Below, piece by piece: positions 10,901-23,259 of a stretch of 64,000 nt of DNA. How positions within the stretch are numbered: the first letter of the stretch is position 1; each line of letters opens with the position of its first letter. Source of the stretch: Iris pallida (lineage: Eukaryota > Streptophyta > Magnoliopsida > Asparagales > Iridaceae); the NCBI GenBank assembly GCA_029216955.1, contig JANAVB010016199.1, positions 16,425,874-16,489,873 on the forward strand, in the 5' to 3' direction. The notes under the pieces were generated by a model. The model made no database searches. It worked only from the letters and a program-made list of their open reading frames with translations, and was not told where the DNA came from. The position numbers and the translations under genes are program-made.

Positions 10901-11868
10901 TGTAATTACCTAGATTCAAATTTTTTTGAATAATTTTGAACTAATTTTTTTAGTTATAAAATCTTATCCTAGATTTGAAATCCTATTTTAGAAAATAATG
11001 TTATAATTTACAAAATTATTTTTGGATTATTATAAATTTATTTCTAATCCTAATTATTATTATTTAATTAATTATTTTTATTTTAGGATTTTTTAATTAT
11101 TATGAGCCTACCAAGTTTGGACTTGGATTGTGGGCTAGCTATCCTAATTGCCTACCAAGCTTGGTCTTGGATCGTGGGCCAATAGATTTTGGTTTAGGGA
11201 GTGATTAATTATTTAGTTAGCTAATTGGTTGGTTAGTCCTAATTGCTGATTAGTTACTAATTATTGGGTTAGTTAGTAATTAGTTAGTGTTAGTTATGGA
11301 TTAGTTAGTCTTTTCTATTATAGCTCCTAGATCTATTACAATTTACATAGGTGCCACTCTAGACTTGTGGAACACTCCACTATCTTCCTATAGAATATTG
11401 GGACTCTCCAATATTCTATTACAAAATTCCTATCACTCTCTCTCCCCATCATTGGCACTGTTCGGACTGTCGCGCCTCCGGCCATCTCTGCTTCCAGCTA
11501 CCACTGATTGCCCTTCCTTAGCCGAAGTCGCCACGAGCTCATCTTTCTACCGCCAGATCACTGGCTCCGGCCAACCCCTCACACACAACATCAACATCCG
11601 ACCACCAATTGCTCCTCTGCTCCTCCTTCCCATCCCCTTAACTCTTCGTCATCGTCCCCAATCCACTTTGCCAGTCACCCCCATCACCGACACTCCTCCG
11701 TCTGTCTGTACAGCCCATGCCCCAAGCTTAATCACCACCGAATACCATAAGCACCTCCACTTGGAATTAGTAATCCAACCACCACAAACGTCATCAATGC
11801 CTCACTTCGGCGCCAACCACCATAATCGCACCTGACCATCACACCACCTCCCCTCTCTACTAGATCGA
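10901..11868 (+). repeat. Left LTR of element B, first part
   Basis: Matches the start of the right LTR at 38774-39734 (for example CCTGACCATCACACCACCTC at 11831 and 39699). Interrupted at 11868 by element C and continued at 30586. Confidence 0.88.
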
Positions 11869-12874
11869 TATTGGCCCAATGATTATATCATATTTTTGAA
11901 TATGGTTAATCTGTTAAGTTTAGCATTTCATTGTCACTAATCTTCATACCATCACTACAACATTTCTACTTATACTTATACCTTTTAGTGATATATGCTT
12001 ATTGTTTTACATATTAGCGATATGAGCTTCTATTTTAATGTTTAACTCTATGATATCACTAATATTTATGCTATCACTATTGTATTGATACTTAAACTTA
12101 GCATAGTCCTAATAAGCATTAATTTATCATACTTGCTACAATGTATATTACTTTGTTCGTCTAAACATGTATTTGCAGAAACGCAATAAGCAAGATCAAC
12201 ATGGACATATGCAACAAAAAATTATGTTGAGTCAAAGACGACGGTATCCCACAAGATTTCTCTGAACCACCCGAAGACATCTCCGGAGCCACGCGCTCGG
12301 GGGTTCTGCCGCCTGGTCAGTGGATGGGAGTCGAGGGGACAGCGCCCCCTGTAGGGGTTTGGGGGCGAAGCCCCTGAAAGGTATTCAGTTTTCATAAACT
12401 GGTATCTTTGGACAGCTACCGTCAAGGAAGAAGCCATCATCATTTCAAGACTCTGAAAAAGCCTACACCTGCCTAAGTATATTTGGAGTTTGTAATGAGT
12501 CTTAAAAATAATTGTAAAAAAAATGGATGGCAAAATCGAAAGCTATTATAGAAATTAGCCCATGATCATTTTCGAATGGAAATCGATAAACTGACGGAAC
12601 ACTGATCTATACCGACGACATACCGATTTATGTTTACATAAAGTTTCTGTCTACAAAAATTGACATACCGATGGTACACCGGTTCGTACCAACGGTATAC
12701 CGATTCAGTAACGTTAAAAATCCAACGGTCGAATTTTGAACATTTAATAATCCCAATGGCTATATTTCTAGCTATTGCATTTCAGATCAGTATACCGACG
12801 GTATACCGGTTCTTACCGACAGTATACCAGTCAATGACTGAAAAGTTGCCTTGAGCTCTTTTCAATACTTTGGT

Positions 12875-12905
12875 TATAAATATCCTTGAATCCCTTCATT
12901 CAAGG
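12875..12905 (+). promoter_or_regulatory. TATA box and adjoining hairpin in left LTR of C
   Basis: TATAAATA at 12875-12882 is followed at once by an 8-bp perfect inverted repeat, CCTTGAAT-cccttc-ATTCAAGG (12884-12905). In the right LTR the box reads CATAAATA (about 19459-19466) and the hairpin has mismatches, so only the left promoter looks intact. Confidence 0.5.
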
Positions 12906-13074
12906 ATATTGTTTTTGAGCCTAAAAATTTCTAAACCACCCAAAGCCTATCCACAAACAACTCTAGAAAGCTTTCATTTGCCATCTAAAAATTATGTTAG
13001 AGTTATTGAGTTGAAAAAGAGAGATCTTCATCTTGTTATAAGAAGATCAAAAACCTTATTGTAAAAAGGTTAAA

Positions 13075-13213
13075 GTTGGAGAGTCTTCGAATAAAAGTTC
13101 TCGGTTAAAGTTGGAGAGTCTTCAGATATAAGCTCTTGGTTTGAAGTCAGAGAGGCCTTCGGATAAAAGCTCTCGTGTATGAAGTTGGTGAGCCTTCGGA
13201 TGAAAACTCACGT
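13075..13213 (+). repeat. Four-unit tandem array in left LTR of C
   Basis: About 36-bp units of the form GTTGGAGAGTCTTCGGATAAAAGCTCTCGGTT. The right LTR carries five units (19657-19831). Confidence 0.75.
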
Positions 13214-13415
13214 TGTACTATTTGTATAATAGTAGATTAAAACTGGAGAGAGTTCTGGGACTGGAGTACCACTTGGGAGGATACCAGGATACATCGGATA
13301 TCGATATTGTTGTTGTTTCTTCTCTTGCACTCTTAATTTTAAATTGCCTCTTAGCAATCGTTTTGTGCCTACTTAGTTAGCTTGACCCTGTTCACCCCCT
13401 CTAGGGTGCTTACAA

Positions 13416-13427
13416 TTGATATCAGAG
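13416..13427 (+). promoter_or_regulatory. Primer-binding site of element C
   Basis: TTGATATCAGAG, one base after the left LTR, is close to TGGTATCAGAG, the complement of the initiator-Met tRNA 3' end used by most plant copia elements. Confidence 0.75.
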
Positions 13428-13481
13428 TAAGAACTCTATTGTTAGGCTTAACATCCTTAGAGTAGATCCTTGTTATTTTCT

Positions 13482-14275
13482 ATGGCATCATATTCCTCTT
13501 CCTCCGATAAAAAGGGTTCTATTTCTAGTAGCATAGACTATCACGTTTCTTCTAAATGCAAGAAATGCTCTAAGTAAAAAGTCATGGCTAAACAATCCTT
13601 AGAGATTCTTGATAACCTTCATTCTAGAAATGAAAAACTTTTGGAAAATGATATTCATTTAGAAGAATCAAATGTGTTTTTGAGAAATGAAAACAATAAT
13701 TTATTATTTAGACTTGATTCTCAAAACTCATCTTGTGTTTCTTTAAAGAATTTGAATGAGGCTTTAATTTTAAAAATTAAATCTCTTCTTCTTCAATAGA
13801 AGATCTCAAGAGTCAAGCACATGAGTTAAACATCTTGCATGATTCTTCTATTGATGCTTTAAAGAAACAAAATGATGTTCTTATTTCTAGAATTATTTTA
13901 TTTGAAAAAGAGAATAATATTTTAAATGCTAAATTTGATTCTCTTACATGCATGCATGATGATTTGTTGTTAGAACATGATATTCTTAAAAACAAATCTT
14001 CTCATGCTCACTCTAGAAATATTCATCATTCTAGTATGTCACATGTTCATAATCATGCTCATTCCGATACATGTGCACACACTAGCATTAGATGCTTCTT
14101 TTGCTTTCGTATTGGTCATATGAATTTTGCTTATCCTATTCGTAGGAGCTTTACTACCAATGCTAGAGTAAATGCTATATAGATTTCCAAAGCTAACAAA
14201 CGTGGATCCAAGTTTATTTGGATTCCAAAGTCTTCGCCTAATATTGTAGGTGGAGCTTCTTGCGTCAGAACATAG
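13482..14275 (+). pseudogene. gag fragment of copia/SIRE-type element C
   Basis: ATG at 13482 opens a frame (MASYSSSSDKKGS...KCKKCSK) that hits one in-frame stop before 13584, then continues through a long heptad-like coiled coil (NEKLLENDIHLEES...LFRLDSQN). Near 13800 it shifts frame into SSIEDLKSQAHELNILHDSS and a second coiled coil. At about 14085-14130 is CFFCFRIGHMNFAYPIR, a CX2CX4HX4C zinc knuckle with the last Cys changed to Tyr. A further stop (14180-14182) is followed in frame by GSKFIWIPKSSPN, typical of the region after the SIRE knuckle, ending at 14275. It represents the C-terminal half of Gag; protease, integrase and RT do not follow. One frameshift and at least two internal stops make it non-functional. 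Confidence 0.7.
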
Positions 14276-15529
14276 CACCGAGGAGCATATTGGTGGTTGC
14301 AAAGCTACAAAGGTCATCTTCCAAGCAATTGCACCAACACAAAGTGTGGCCACTAGAGCCACTTTGGTAACATGCTAAACGATTCTTTCTAAATAGTTCT
14401 ATTTATTGAATCTAGCATAATTTTTGTATATCTTGCTACTAGCTCTCTCATTGATATCTTTTAATTGCTTATTATCAAAATCAATGTGAGATATGATACT
14501 AGCATGTTTAGCTTATTTTCTTGCAATTTCTCTTATCTTGCATGACTAGTTGTTTAGCTTAAATGATTAGTTCACACTATATAGACTTTTACTTATTTTC
14601 TATTAGTGTGACACATTTATCTATGCTTGCTCTTTATTCTAAGTCTTTAATTATAAAGTATGCATGTCACTCTAGTCCATAGGAGCTTGAATTTTGATTT
14701 GAGTTAATATGATTTTAACTCTCTGTCTTTAAATCTTTTGAGATAGTTACTTCTTGCCGATTTGTCTTTAATTTGTCATATTTATTTTAAATCGGTATTT
14801 GTGACTATATGTGTTTAGCACAAACTTCTTGTCACTTGAAAAGTATATACTTATACTCCTTTTTAAACTTGTGCTTGCATAATATATTTATAATTGATTC
14901 TCATATTTTATTTTGATTAACTTCTTGTGAATCAATTATGTCTTTACCTAGTAAAGCTTATTTATACATGTTTTGAATTTGTGATAGCCTTTCAATTATT
15001 CATTAAGGATAAATGACTATATACATTAAATTTTTATTTATATGTTGTTCATATCTCTTATACTGATATATATTTTGGCATAAAGGCATATGAGTAAAGC
15101 TCAAGTTTTATATAAATTTCTAGAGTATTTAATTATACTTGTTACTTTCAAACTTGTATGCTTTAGCTATTGATTCTTTTGACCTATTTGTATTTCTCTT
15201 TGAATCAGTTAGCTCCTTCCTTAAAGCCTTATTCTTGATTATATCTTCTTGGCCTTTTGGTTGACATTATGGATACTTGTTTTTTTAATTAATTTTTTAT
15301 ATTTTCATGTATGCCTTTTGTGACATATATAGTTTCATATATATTAATAATCCCTAACTTTTGATACTTATTCATTTTACTTCTTCAAGTTAGGATGTTG
15401 GAAGATAATGTTTATTAATGTTTTGCTCATGACTATTTATGGAAGTTCTTTTATAGAATCACACGGTTATATGCTTTGTCTTGCATTTTAGATTTACCCC
15501 CTCTATTAGTGCATATTTTCTAATTTATA

Positions 15530-15610
<81 letters not shown>

Positions 15611-15657
15611 CTCATATATAAAATAATATATATATATATATATAAATAAATAAATAA

Positions 15658-15731
<74 letters not shown>

Positions 15732-18518
15732 CACTATGAAAGCTTTTTGAAAAATGTACTTCTTGATATTTTTAGCATTTAGCTTTCTTGATCTTAATGA
15801 TCTTTCATTGCTCATTCCTTGGATTTATATTTCCTTTATATTATTGTTGCCCTATGATATTTTTGTAGCACATGAGAATACATGTAATTGATACATCATA
15901 TTTCTTATGTCTTTGGCTACTATGGTTTGAACTTTTGTATTGAGATTTTCCATTTCTAGAGAATACATTTATCTCATAAAGGCTATAATATTTTGCATTC
16001 TCTAAATCGATCTATTATTTCATTATCTTGGGCTAATCTCAATACTTGGTAAGAGATGTGTTTTATTATGTTTTCATGAATATCCTTTTTAGCCTATATC
16101 TGATAAGAGTTAATTTTTTATTTGTGTTATCTTATGCTCTTATCCTTGCTTTGTAAAGATTCTTTAAATCATTTTGATCATTCAAAATGTATCATCCTTA
16201 TTGTGAACCCTATGCTTAAGCAAGTATCTTTAGTGTTAGTGACTTAAGATTTAATGTGTACATTTATCTTGGCAATGTCTTTACCTCATTAATCTTAATT
16301 GATTATATAGCTTGCTTATTTATGATATATTGCTAAGCTATATAATTTTGGTTTACTTCACTCATCTAGCTATCTTTTCTTATTTCAATCTATATATAAT
16401 ATACTGGGTTACAAAAATAAGATTTGTGATTTATCTTGGTATGTTTTGTATTCTATTTTAGATATATATGCTTGCTCTCTAAAATTAGTTTGCCAAATAT
16501 CGATTTAATCTTGTTTTTAGTCAAGGTGTGTGATTCAATTCTTTAATCTTCTTCCACACTAGTCATTAGTAAGCATCTCTTAAGATTATCTTATTTTTTA
16601 GTCATAATTTAATCATATTATCATTTCCATCTCATTTTTATCTATTAAATATTCTTTGAAATGAGAATGACTATTTCCCATATTTTTATTGATTTGTAAG
16701 ATTCTATTATAAATATGGATTTTGAATTTTCTCTTGATGAGATTTATTGTTGGATCATATTTATTTATTTGTTTACTTTATAAATGATCCTAATGATGAA
16801 GTAGTCGTATATTATCAAATTTTGTGATTATCAAGTTAATTTATTACTCTACTTTGACTACTCATGGATTACCACATATGAGCCTTTGCTATTTGAACTT
16901 CATTGGTTTTTCATTTAGTGTTAGCAAGGTTTAATTTTACCCATGGATAGGTACATATGTGATAAAATATACCTAGTCCATGCAAAGTAATAAATTGGTT
17001 GATTCCTTCTTAATTAGATAATCATGGACACGATATTTGATTTTTATTTTTATTTTATTTTTGAACTATATTTGTCTTTCATCATGATTGTTCAAATTGA
17101 ATTCATTCCTATTTCATGATGACATTTTTCTCAAAAGATAACATATAACATACATTGATTTATCATATTTAAATATGAGACCTTTTTTATATATGTTAAT
17201 GTATGTCATCTTTTGATTATTCGTGCTTAAATGGAATATTCTTTTGATTTCATCTTTAGTGGCTATTAATTGGATATCTCTTTTTGACTAAAGATGATAT
17301 TATTCGTCTTGTAACGATTTTATAGCCTTATATGCATTGAGCAAAGGAGAAGAAATTCATAGTCGATTTACCTCTAGATCTTGTACTTATATATTTTATG
17401 CTATAAGTGCTTTTGGAACTAGATAAGCATATTTTGAAGGAGAGCAAATAAATTGGTTCTATTCATTTATACCCTTTAATATGTCATATACCTAGTTTAT
17501 CATGAACCCATTTTCTTTAATTTCATATCTTATTGAGGTCATAATATTTTTATTTTAAAGGGTTTATGAGAGTGTATGCAATTGTCTTTATTATCTATCT
17601 CTCTATTTTATATTGATTAAATAGGTCATCTTGTTAATATTAACTTTTGTATCTTACGTTGATGAGTATTGTGCTTTCATTGATTTGGCTTTCCTTGTAT
17701 GCTTAATTGATTTAACTTTTCTTGTTGAGGACTTACACAAAGTTCATGAGTTTTATCAATTGGCAATACTTTGAGGGAGAGCATTCAAGTCGACTGAATT
17801 TCTTTCTCCTAAGTATTTTTCTTCTTTACCTTCATGTTTATTTAAAGGGTATTCATATACCATGACAAGGTAATTGAGTTCATATATATGAACCTGGGTA
17901 AAAAATAGATTTTACAAATAATAAGATTATTATATATCAATTGCTCTATTTTATTGATTATTCTTTTATTTTGTTCCACTATTTATTTGTGGACAATTGT
18001 GACTATCAATGGTTTCTTTGATCAATAGATTTTGATTGAAATCCTTTATTTCATACTTCTCTTCCAAAACTAGAGTAATATTTCATATCATATTGTGTTT
18101 TGGATTTCTTCCTTGGATTTCAAGTTGGTAAACTATCTATTAATTGTTTTCAAATTCTTTTAGTTTTACCAACTATATTTTGTTTTGACAAGTTATCTTC
18201 TAATTTGATATTCTACATTATGTAGCTTTCTATGCCTGTATTTACACACTTCTCTTATTGCTTTCATTAAGTATATCTTGATCATGATTGTCTATGTCTT
18301 CCCCATGATCTGATTTATATGCTTGAGATTAATTTTATTTTATCTCTTAGTACGGGGGAGCTTATTTTTGATCATGCCAAAGGGAGAGAAGTAAGTTTAA
18401 GTATGGGGTAGAAGTATTTAAGTAATATCCTATTAGTGATATATGCTTACTTTTGTTTACATATTAGTGATACATACATCTATTATGTCTATACTAAACT
18501 TACCAGATTTGCCATAAT
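14276..18518 (+). other. Non-coding interior of element C
   Basis: About 4.2 kb of AT-rich sequence without any sizeable frame on the sense strand and without copia integrase or RT motifs that I can see. It holds the microsatellite at 15534-15728 and, near the end, the SIRE-like signature at 18353-18400. Either pol was replaced or deleted, or it has decayed beyond reading. Confidence 0.6.
15534..15728. repeat. Compound (TA)n microsatellite
   Basis: Two long TA runs split by a repeat of the flank TTATATCTCATATATA and a short AAAT run. Frames through it encode only Tyr-Ile repeats. Confidence 0.95.
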
Positions 18519-18533
18519 AAAAAATGGAAAGAT
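18519..18533 (+). promoter_or_regulatory. Polypurine tract of element C
   Basis: AAAAAATGGAAAGAT directly precedes TGTTGGCCC, the start of the right LTR. Confidence 0.6.
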
Positions 18534-19942
18534 TGTTGGCCCAATAATTATATCATGTTTTTGAATATGGTTAATCTGTTAAGTTTAACATTTTATTATC
18601 ACTAATCTTCGTACCATCACTCCAACATTTCTACTTATACTTATACCTTTTAGTGATATATGCTTATTGTTTTTTATATTAGCGATATGAGCTTCTATCT
18701 TAACATTTAACTCTATGATATCACTAATATTTATGCTATCACTGTAGTATTGATACTTAAACTTAGCATAGTCCTAATGAGCATTAATTTATCATACTTG
18801 CTACAATGTATATTGCTTTGTTCGTCTAAACATGTATTTGCAGAAAAGCAATAAGCAAGATCAACATGGACATATGCAATAAAAAAATCATAGTGAGCCA
18901 AAGACGATGGTATCCCACAAGATTTCTCTGAACCACCCGATGACATCTTCAGAGCCACGCAATCGACGGTATTCAGTTTTTACAAACTGGGTATCTTTGG
19001 ACAGCTGCCGTCAAGGAAGAAGCCATCATCATTTCAAGACTTTGAAGAAGCCTGCACCTGCCTAAATATATCTGGAGTCAGTAATGAGTCTTAGAAATAA
19101 TTATAAAATACAAAAAATGGATGGCAAAATCGAAAGCTATAATAGAAATTAACCCGGGATCATTTTTGGATGAAAATCGACATACCGACGGAACACCAGT
19201 CTATACCAACGACATACCGATTTATGTTTACAGAAAGTTTTTGTCTACAAAAATTGACATACCGATTGTACATCGGTTCGTACAGACGGTATATCGATTC
19301 AATAACACTGAAAATCCAACGGTCGGATTTTGAATATTTAATGATCCCAACGGCTATATTTCTAGCAGTTGCATTCCAGATCGGTATACCGATTCGTACC
19401 GACAGTATACCAGTCGCTGACTGAAAGTTGCCTTTGAGCTCTTTTCAATGGTTTGGTCATAAATAGCCTTGAACCCCTTCATTCAAAGATGTTGTTTTTA
19501 AGCCTAAAAATATCTAAACCACCAAAGCCTTTTCACAAACAACTCTACAAAGCTTTTATTTGCCATCCAAAAATTATGTTAAAGTTTTTGAGTTGAAAAA
19601 AGAAGATCTTCATCTTGTTGTAAGAAGATCAAAAACCTTATTGTGAAAAGGTTGAAGTTATAGAGTCTTCGGATAAAAGCTCTTGGTTAAAGTTCGAGAG
19701 TCTTTGGATAAAAGCACTTGGTTTGAAGTCGGAGAGGACTTTGGATAAAAGCTCTCGGTTTGAAGTCGGAGAGGCCTTCGGATAAAAGCTTTCGTGTAAG
19801 AAGTTGGTGAGCCTTCGGATTAAAACTCATGTTGTACTATTTGCATAATAGTGGATTAAAGTTGGAGAGAGTTCCGGGACTGGAGTGCCACTTGGGAGGA
19901 TACCATGATACATCGGGTATCGATATTGTTGTTGCTTCCTCT
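18534..19942 (+). repeat. Right LTR of element C, first part
   Basis: Colinear with 11869 onwards, by eye about 88% identical over 12590-12920. It lacks the GC-rich block of the left LTR and has five tandem units (19657-19831) instead of four. Broken at 19942 by element D; CCTCT at 19938-19942 is the target duplication. Confidence 0.88.
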
Positions 19943-20454
19943 TGTCACGACCCGCACCCATTTTTTTCTTCCGGATATGAGACGTGTCCAAGCCAGCCTA
20001 CGCCGTAGTGTCGGCGGTAGAACGTTGTATAGCCACAATGCTCAAAATCACAAATAATGCTCATTCACAAAATTAATTTAAACTTAAAATATTTCCAAGT
20101 TTTATATTTGTAGAAAATATAAACTTGTACAAATATTGGAATGACTACAACTCAGCAATCTAGCTAGTCTCTAGGCTTTTCGTCTGCATGTACACCCGAA
20201 CTCCCCATGCTAAGTGAATCCACGGCTAACCTGAAAAATATTGGTTTTCAGTCAGGAATGGAACGAGTACAATTCACTGAATGCAGTTCCAATATATGAA
20301 AATGACTATACGACAGAGGTTAGCCTTTAGACATATGATTTGGAAAATAACACAAAAGACAAATAAAACTAAACAAAGAAAAACAGTAAATAAAGATAAT
20401 ACTCACCGACTGACTGAAATACCTTTGATATGTGATCGATCTCGGGACAATTAT

Positions 20455-20700
20455 ACGACACTGTCTACACCGTCTAAAGTTACACTGTCTACACTGTCTA
20501 AAGTTACACTGTCTATATTGTATAAAGTTACACTGTCTATATTGAATAATGCAATAAAGAAATCACTGTTTATACTGTCTACTTTGTAATAATAAATTAC
20601 TGTTTTTACACTGTCTACTTTGTAATAATAAATAATTGTCTACACTGTCTACTTTGTATTAATAAATCACTGTCTACACTGTCTACACTGTCTAAGGTCA
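20455..20700. repeat. ACACTGTCTA minisatellite in left LTR of D
   Basis: Irregular units of ACACTGTCTA(C/T)A(C/T)TG with spacers such as AAAGTT or TTTGTAATAATAAAT. Counterpart in the right LTR at 27812-28046. Confidence 0.75.
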
Positions 20701-22091
20701 GATCACACATCGTTGGTACTTTACCCTCCCGACACAACAAGGAACAAAATCAACATAAAAATAAAATCACATATCTATCGACTAAGCACTAATGCATAGT
20801 AAAAGTCAATACTGAAAACAAATAATAAACTGTACTCGCCGGTGGTCCTTTGCTGGTGAAACCGGCAGTCCAAACCACTCAGTGTGCCACAAAAGTTAAA
20901 GCCCATACAAAAGTCTCCAGATGCTGAAATAGACATTACCAATGTTCTCAGAATAGTCATATTAGCTAGGATTGCCTGTCCTTAAGTCCAATTCTAGACA
21001 TAAGGGCAAAACGGTAATTTTGGGTCAAAACGATGTCCGTCGTTGGACCCGCTTTGCATTGAAAAGCGTGTGAGAGTCAATGGTCTCTAAAGTTGTCAAA
21101 CTATATGTCTACGGATTCGTTTTGATTATACGAACCCAACCGTATGTCTAGAGTTGGATTCCGACGAGCCGTGCACAAAATCGTCCATTGAGTCGGACCG
21201 TGGGGCCCGCAAAACGACGATATGATCAACCGTCGCAAAATCAGACCAAACTTGGCATAGAGGACCAGAAAAATGATACGGTCCTGCTGGCAAAAGTTTC
21301 GTCTCGATCTGACGAGCGTGCACAAAGTAATTAGAAAATTTGCACAGAGGCCGATACGATAAATTTCGACGGATACGCATCAAATTCGTCGCACACACGC
21401 GACCAATTTGAATTCCGTCAAAGCCCACACATCCACAAAGCCGTTACGTACCTTTCGATGCTTTCGGTTTGTGACCACATCGCCCGGATTGACGGAACGT
21501 ACGTCGTATCAAAGGTTTTTCAATATTTTAATATTTTAAAATAGATTTTTTGCCAAATTTGGAATCCGATTTCTCGACGTACTGTCATCGAAATCGACTT
21601 TCGTAACTTGGGCTGCAGAGACCTATAGGTTGTCTAGGACTGACTTCAAATAGATTTATAATTATCGCTATGGCTTGGCGGCAATTTGCCTTCCAATATG
21701 GGTGTTTGGACTGTTACATGTCCTGTTTCCAAACATGTTTTTCGGCAACTTCAACTCGATTAATCTCGAGTTTCGGGTCACTAGAATTTAAACTAGTTAA
21801 TAAGGATTAGAGAGGGTTATATGAAGATCATACAAAAATTTACGGGACTCAAAACGATCGAACGATCGCTGAGATATGGCGCTCCGAAGTTGGCTCTTCG
21901 CTCTGCTACCGCTGCTGTCATGTTCTGTGCGCGCGCATGCGTTGGCGCTGCCATGGCCACTCCAGCCGGCCAGCGGTGGCCCTCGGTGGCGCACGCGACT
22001 GGGGGTGCCGCCCAGGAAAGAGGAAGGCTGGCGTGGGTTAGGGTTTGATGGTTGTATCGATTTGTTTTTCCTTCAACTCTCGGTCTCACAT

Positions 22092-22103
22092 TTTATATAT
22101 ATA
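22092..22103 (-). promoter_or_regulatory. TATA-like promoter of element D, left LTR
   Basis: On the minus strand TATATATAAAATGTGAGACC is followed by the leader-like GAGAGTTGAAGG. Counterpart in the right (5') LTR at about 29441-29452. Confidence 0.4.
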
Positions 22104-22268
22104 CATAGCTGTATATATGTAAACCACGTTCTCGGCTGGGCTGGGTACTCCTATGCGCGGGTTTGGGGATAGCTTAGATTTGGTTTTTTTTTTCCTTTTA
22201 GCCATTTTCTTTTTTTTTCCTATTGTTTTCTTTTATTTCTTTTTCTTTTTCTCTTTCTTTATCAATAA

Positions 22269-22412
<144 letters not shown>

Positions 22413-23224
22413 TTATATATGTATTTCTATATATTCATATATACACCAATAATATCCATAAAAATCCAAATAAAACTCATTATTATCCATTCCTAGTGTA
22501 GGCCCCATTTATATATATATATATGACTATATAATAATATTTAATTGACAAAAATTAATATAACCAATAATGATAAATTAATATTATATAATATTAACCT
22601 CAATAAAATAATAATAATAATAACAAATTCAATAACTCAATAATGGTGTATATGCCATTGCGTACAGTCCAATAATCCTCAGAATATACAAGGACCTATT
22701 TTATACCAATATCCTTGAATATCAACCAATAATGATATTATAATATTTAACTTACGAATACTTAGAAAGTATTCATTAAATCATTAAAACGGAATACCAC
22801 CCACTCATCAAAATACATCAATACGCATGTCATCGGACGTCCCGCATGACTATATGGGCTTGGGCTTGTCTTGGGTCCTATCTGGACTAATTCGGTACAA
22901 CCCGGTTCCCTAAAGCTCAATAATATAAATAATAAATAAATAAGCCTTCGGTAAGGGTTAAGTCACAACTTGGCCTAGTTTTTCTAGTTAGGACGTCACT
23001 ATGGCTCGGCCTTCCCTACCAGGGCTAATACACTAGTCAAAGCACGCCTTTACACTATCCGTGCCACGATTTCTAGTTATCTTGTACCCCAAAACTCTAC
23101 TATGGCTAAGTCATCTATCGTAATAATTAATTAAGTAATTATTTATAAAAATTCTAAAAATCACCATTTAATTTAAATAAATAAATAAAAATATATTAAC
23201 AAAATTTCGAGAAGAGGGGTTACA

Positions 23225-23259
23225 AATCTACCCACCTTAAAATAATTTCGTCCTCAAAA
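23225..23259 (-). promoter_or_regulatory. Polypurine tract of element D
   Basis: Reverse complement reads TTTTGAGGACGAAATTA...AAGGTGGGTAGATT directly before the LTR, the usual gypsy form. Confidence 0.75.

Larger units (their letters stand above)
11869..13414 (+). repeat. Left LTR of element C
   Basis: 1546 bp. Contains TACCGACGGTATACCG-type motifs (12596-12832), a TATA box, a hairpin and a tandem array. It also has a GC-rich block at about 12295-12378 (AGCGCCCCCTGTAGGGG and GGGGGCGAAGCCCC) that is missing from the right LTR. Confidence 0.88.

Noticed and set aside
20455..20700. Regularly spaced short repeats resembling a CRISPR array
   Set aside because: Irregular spacing, spacers are variants of the same text, duplicated in the other LTR of D, and the genome is a plant.
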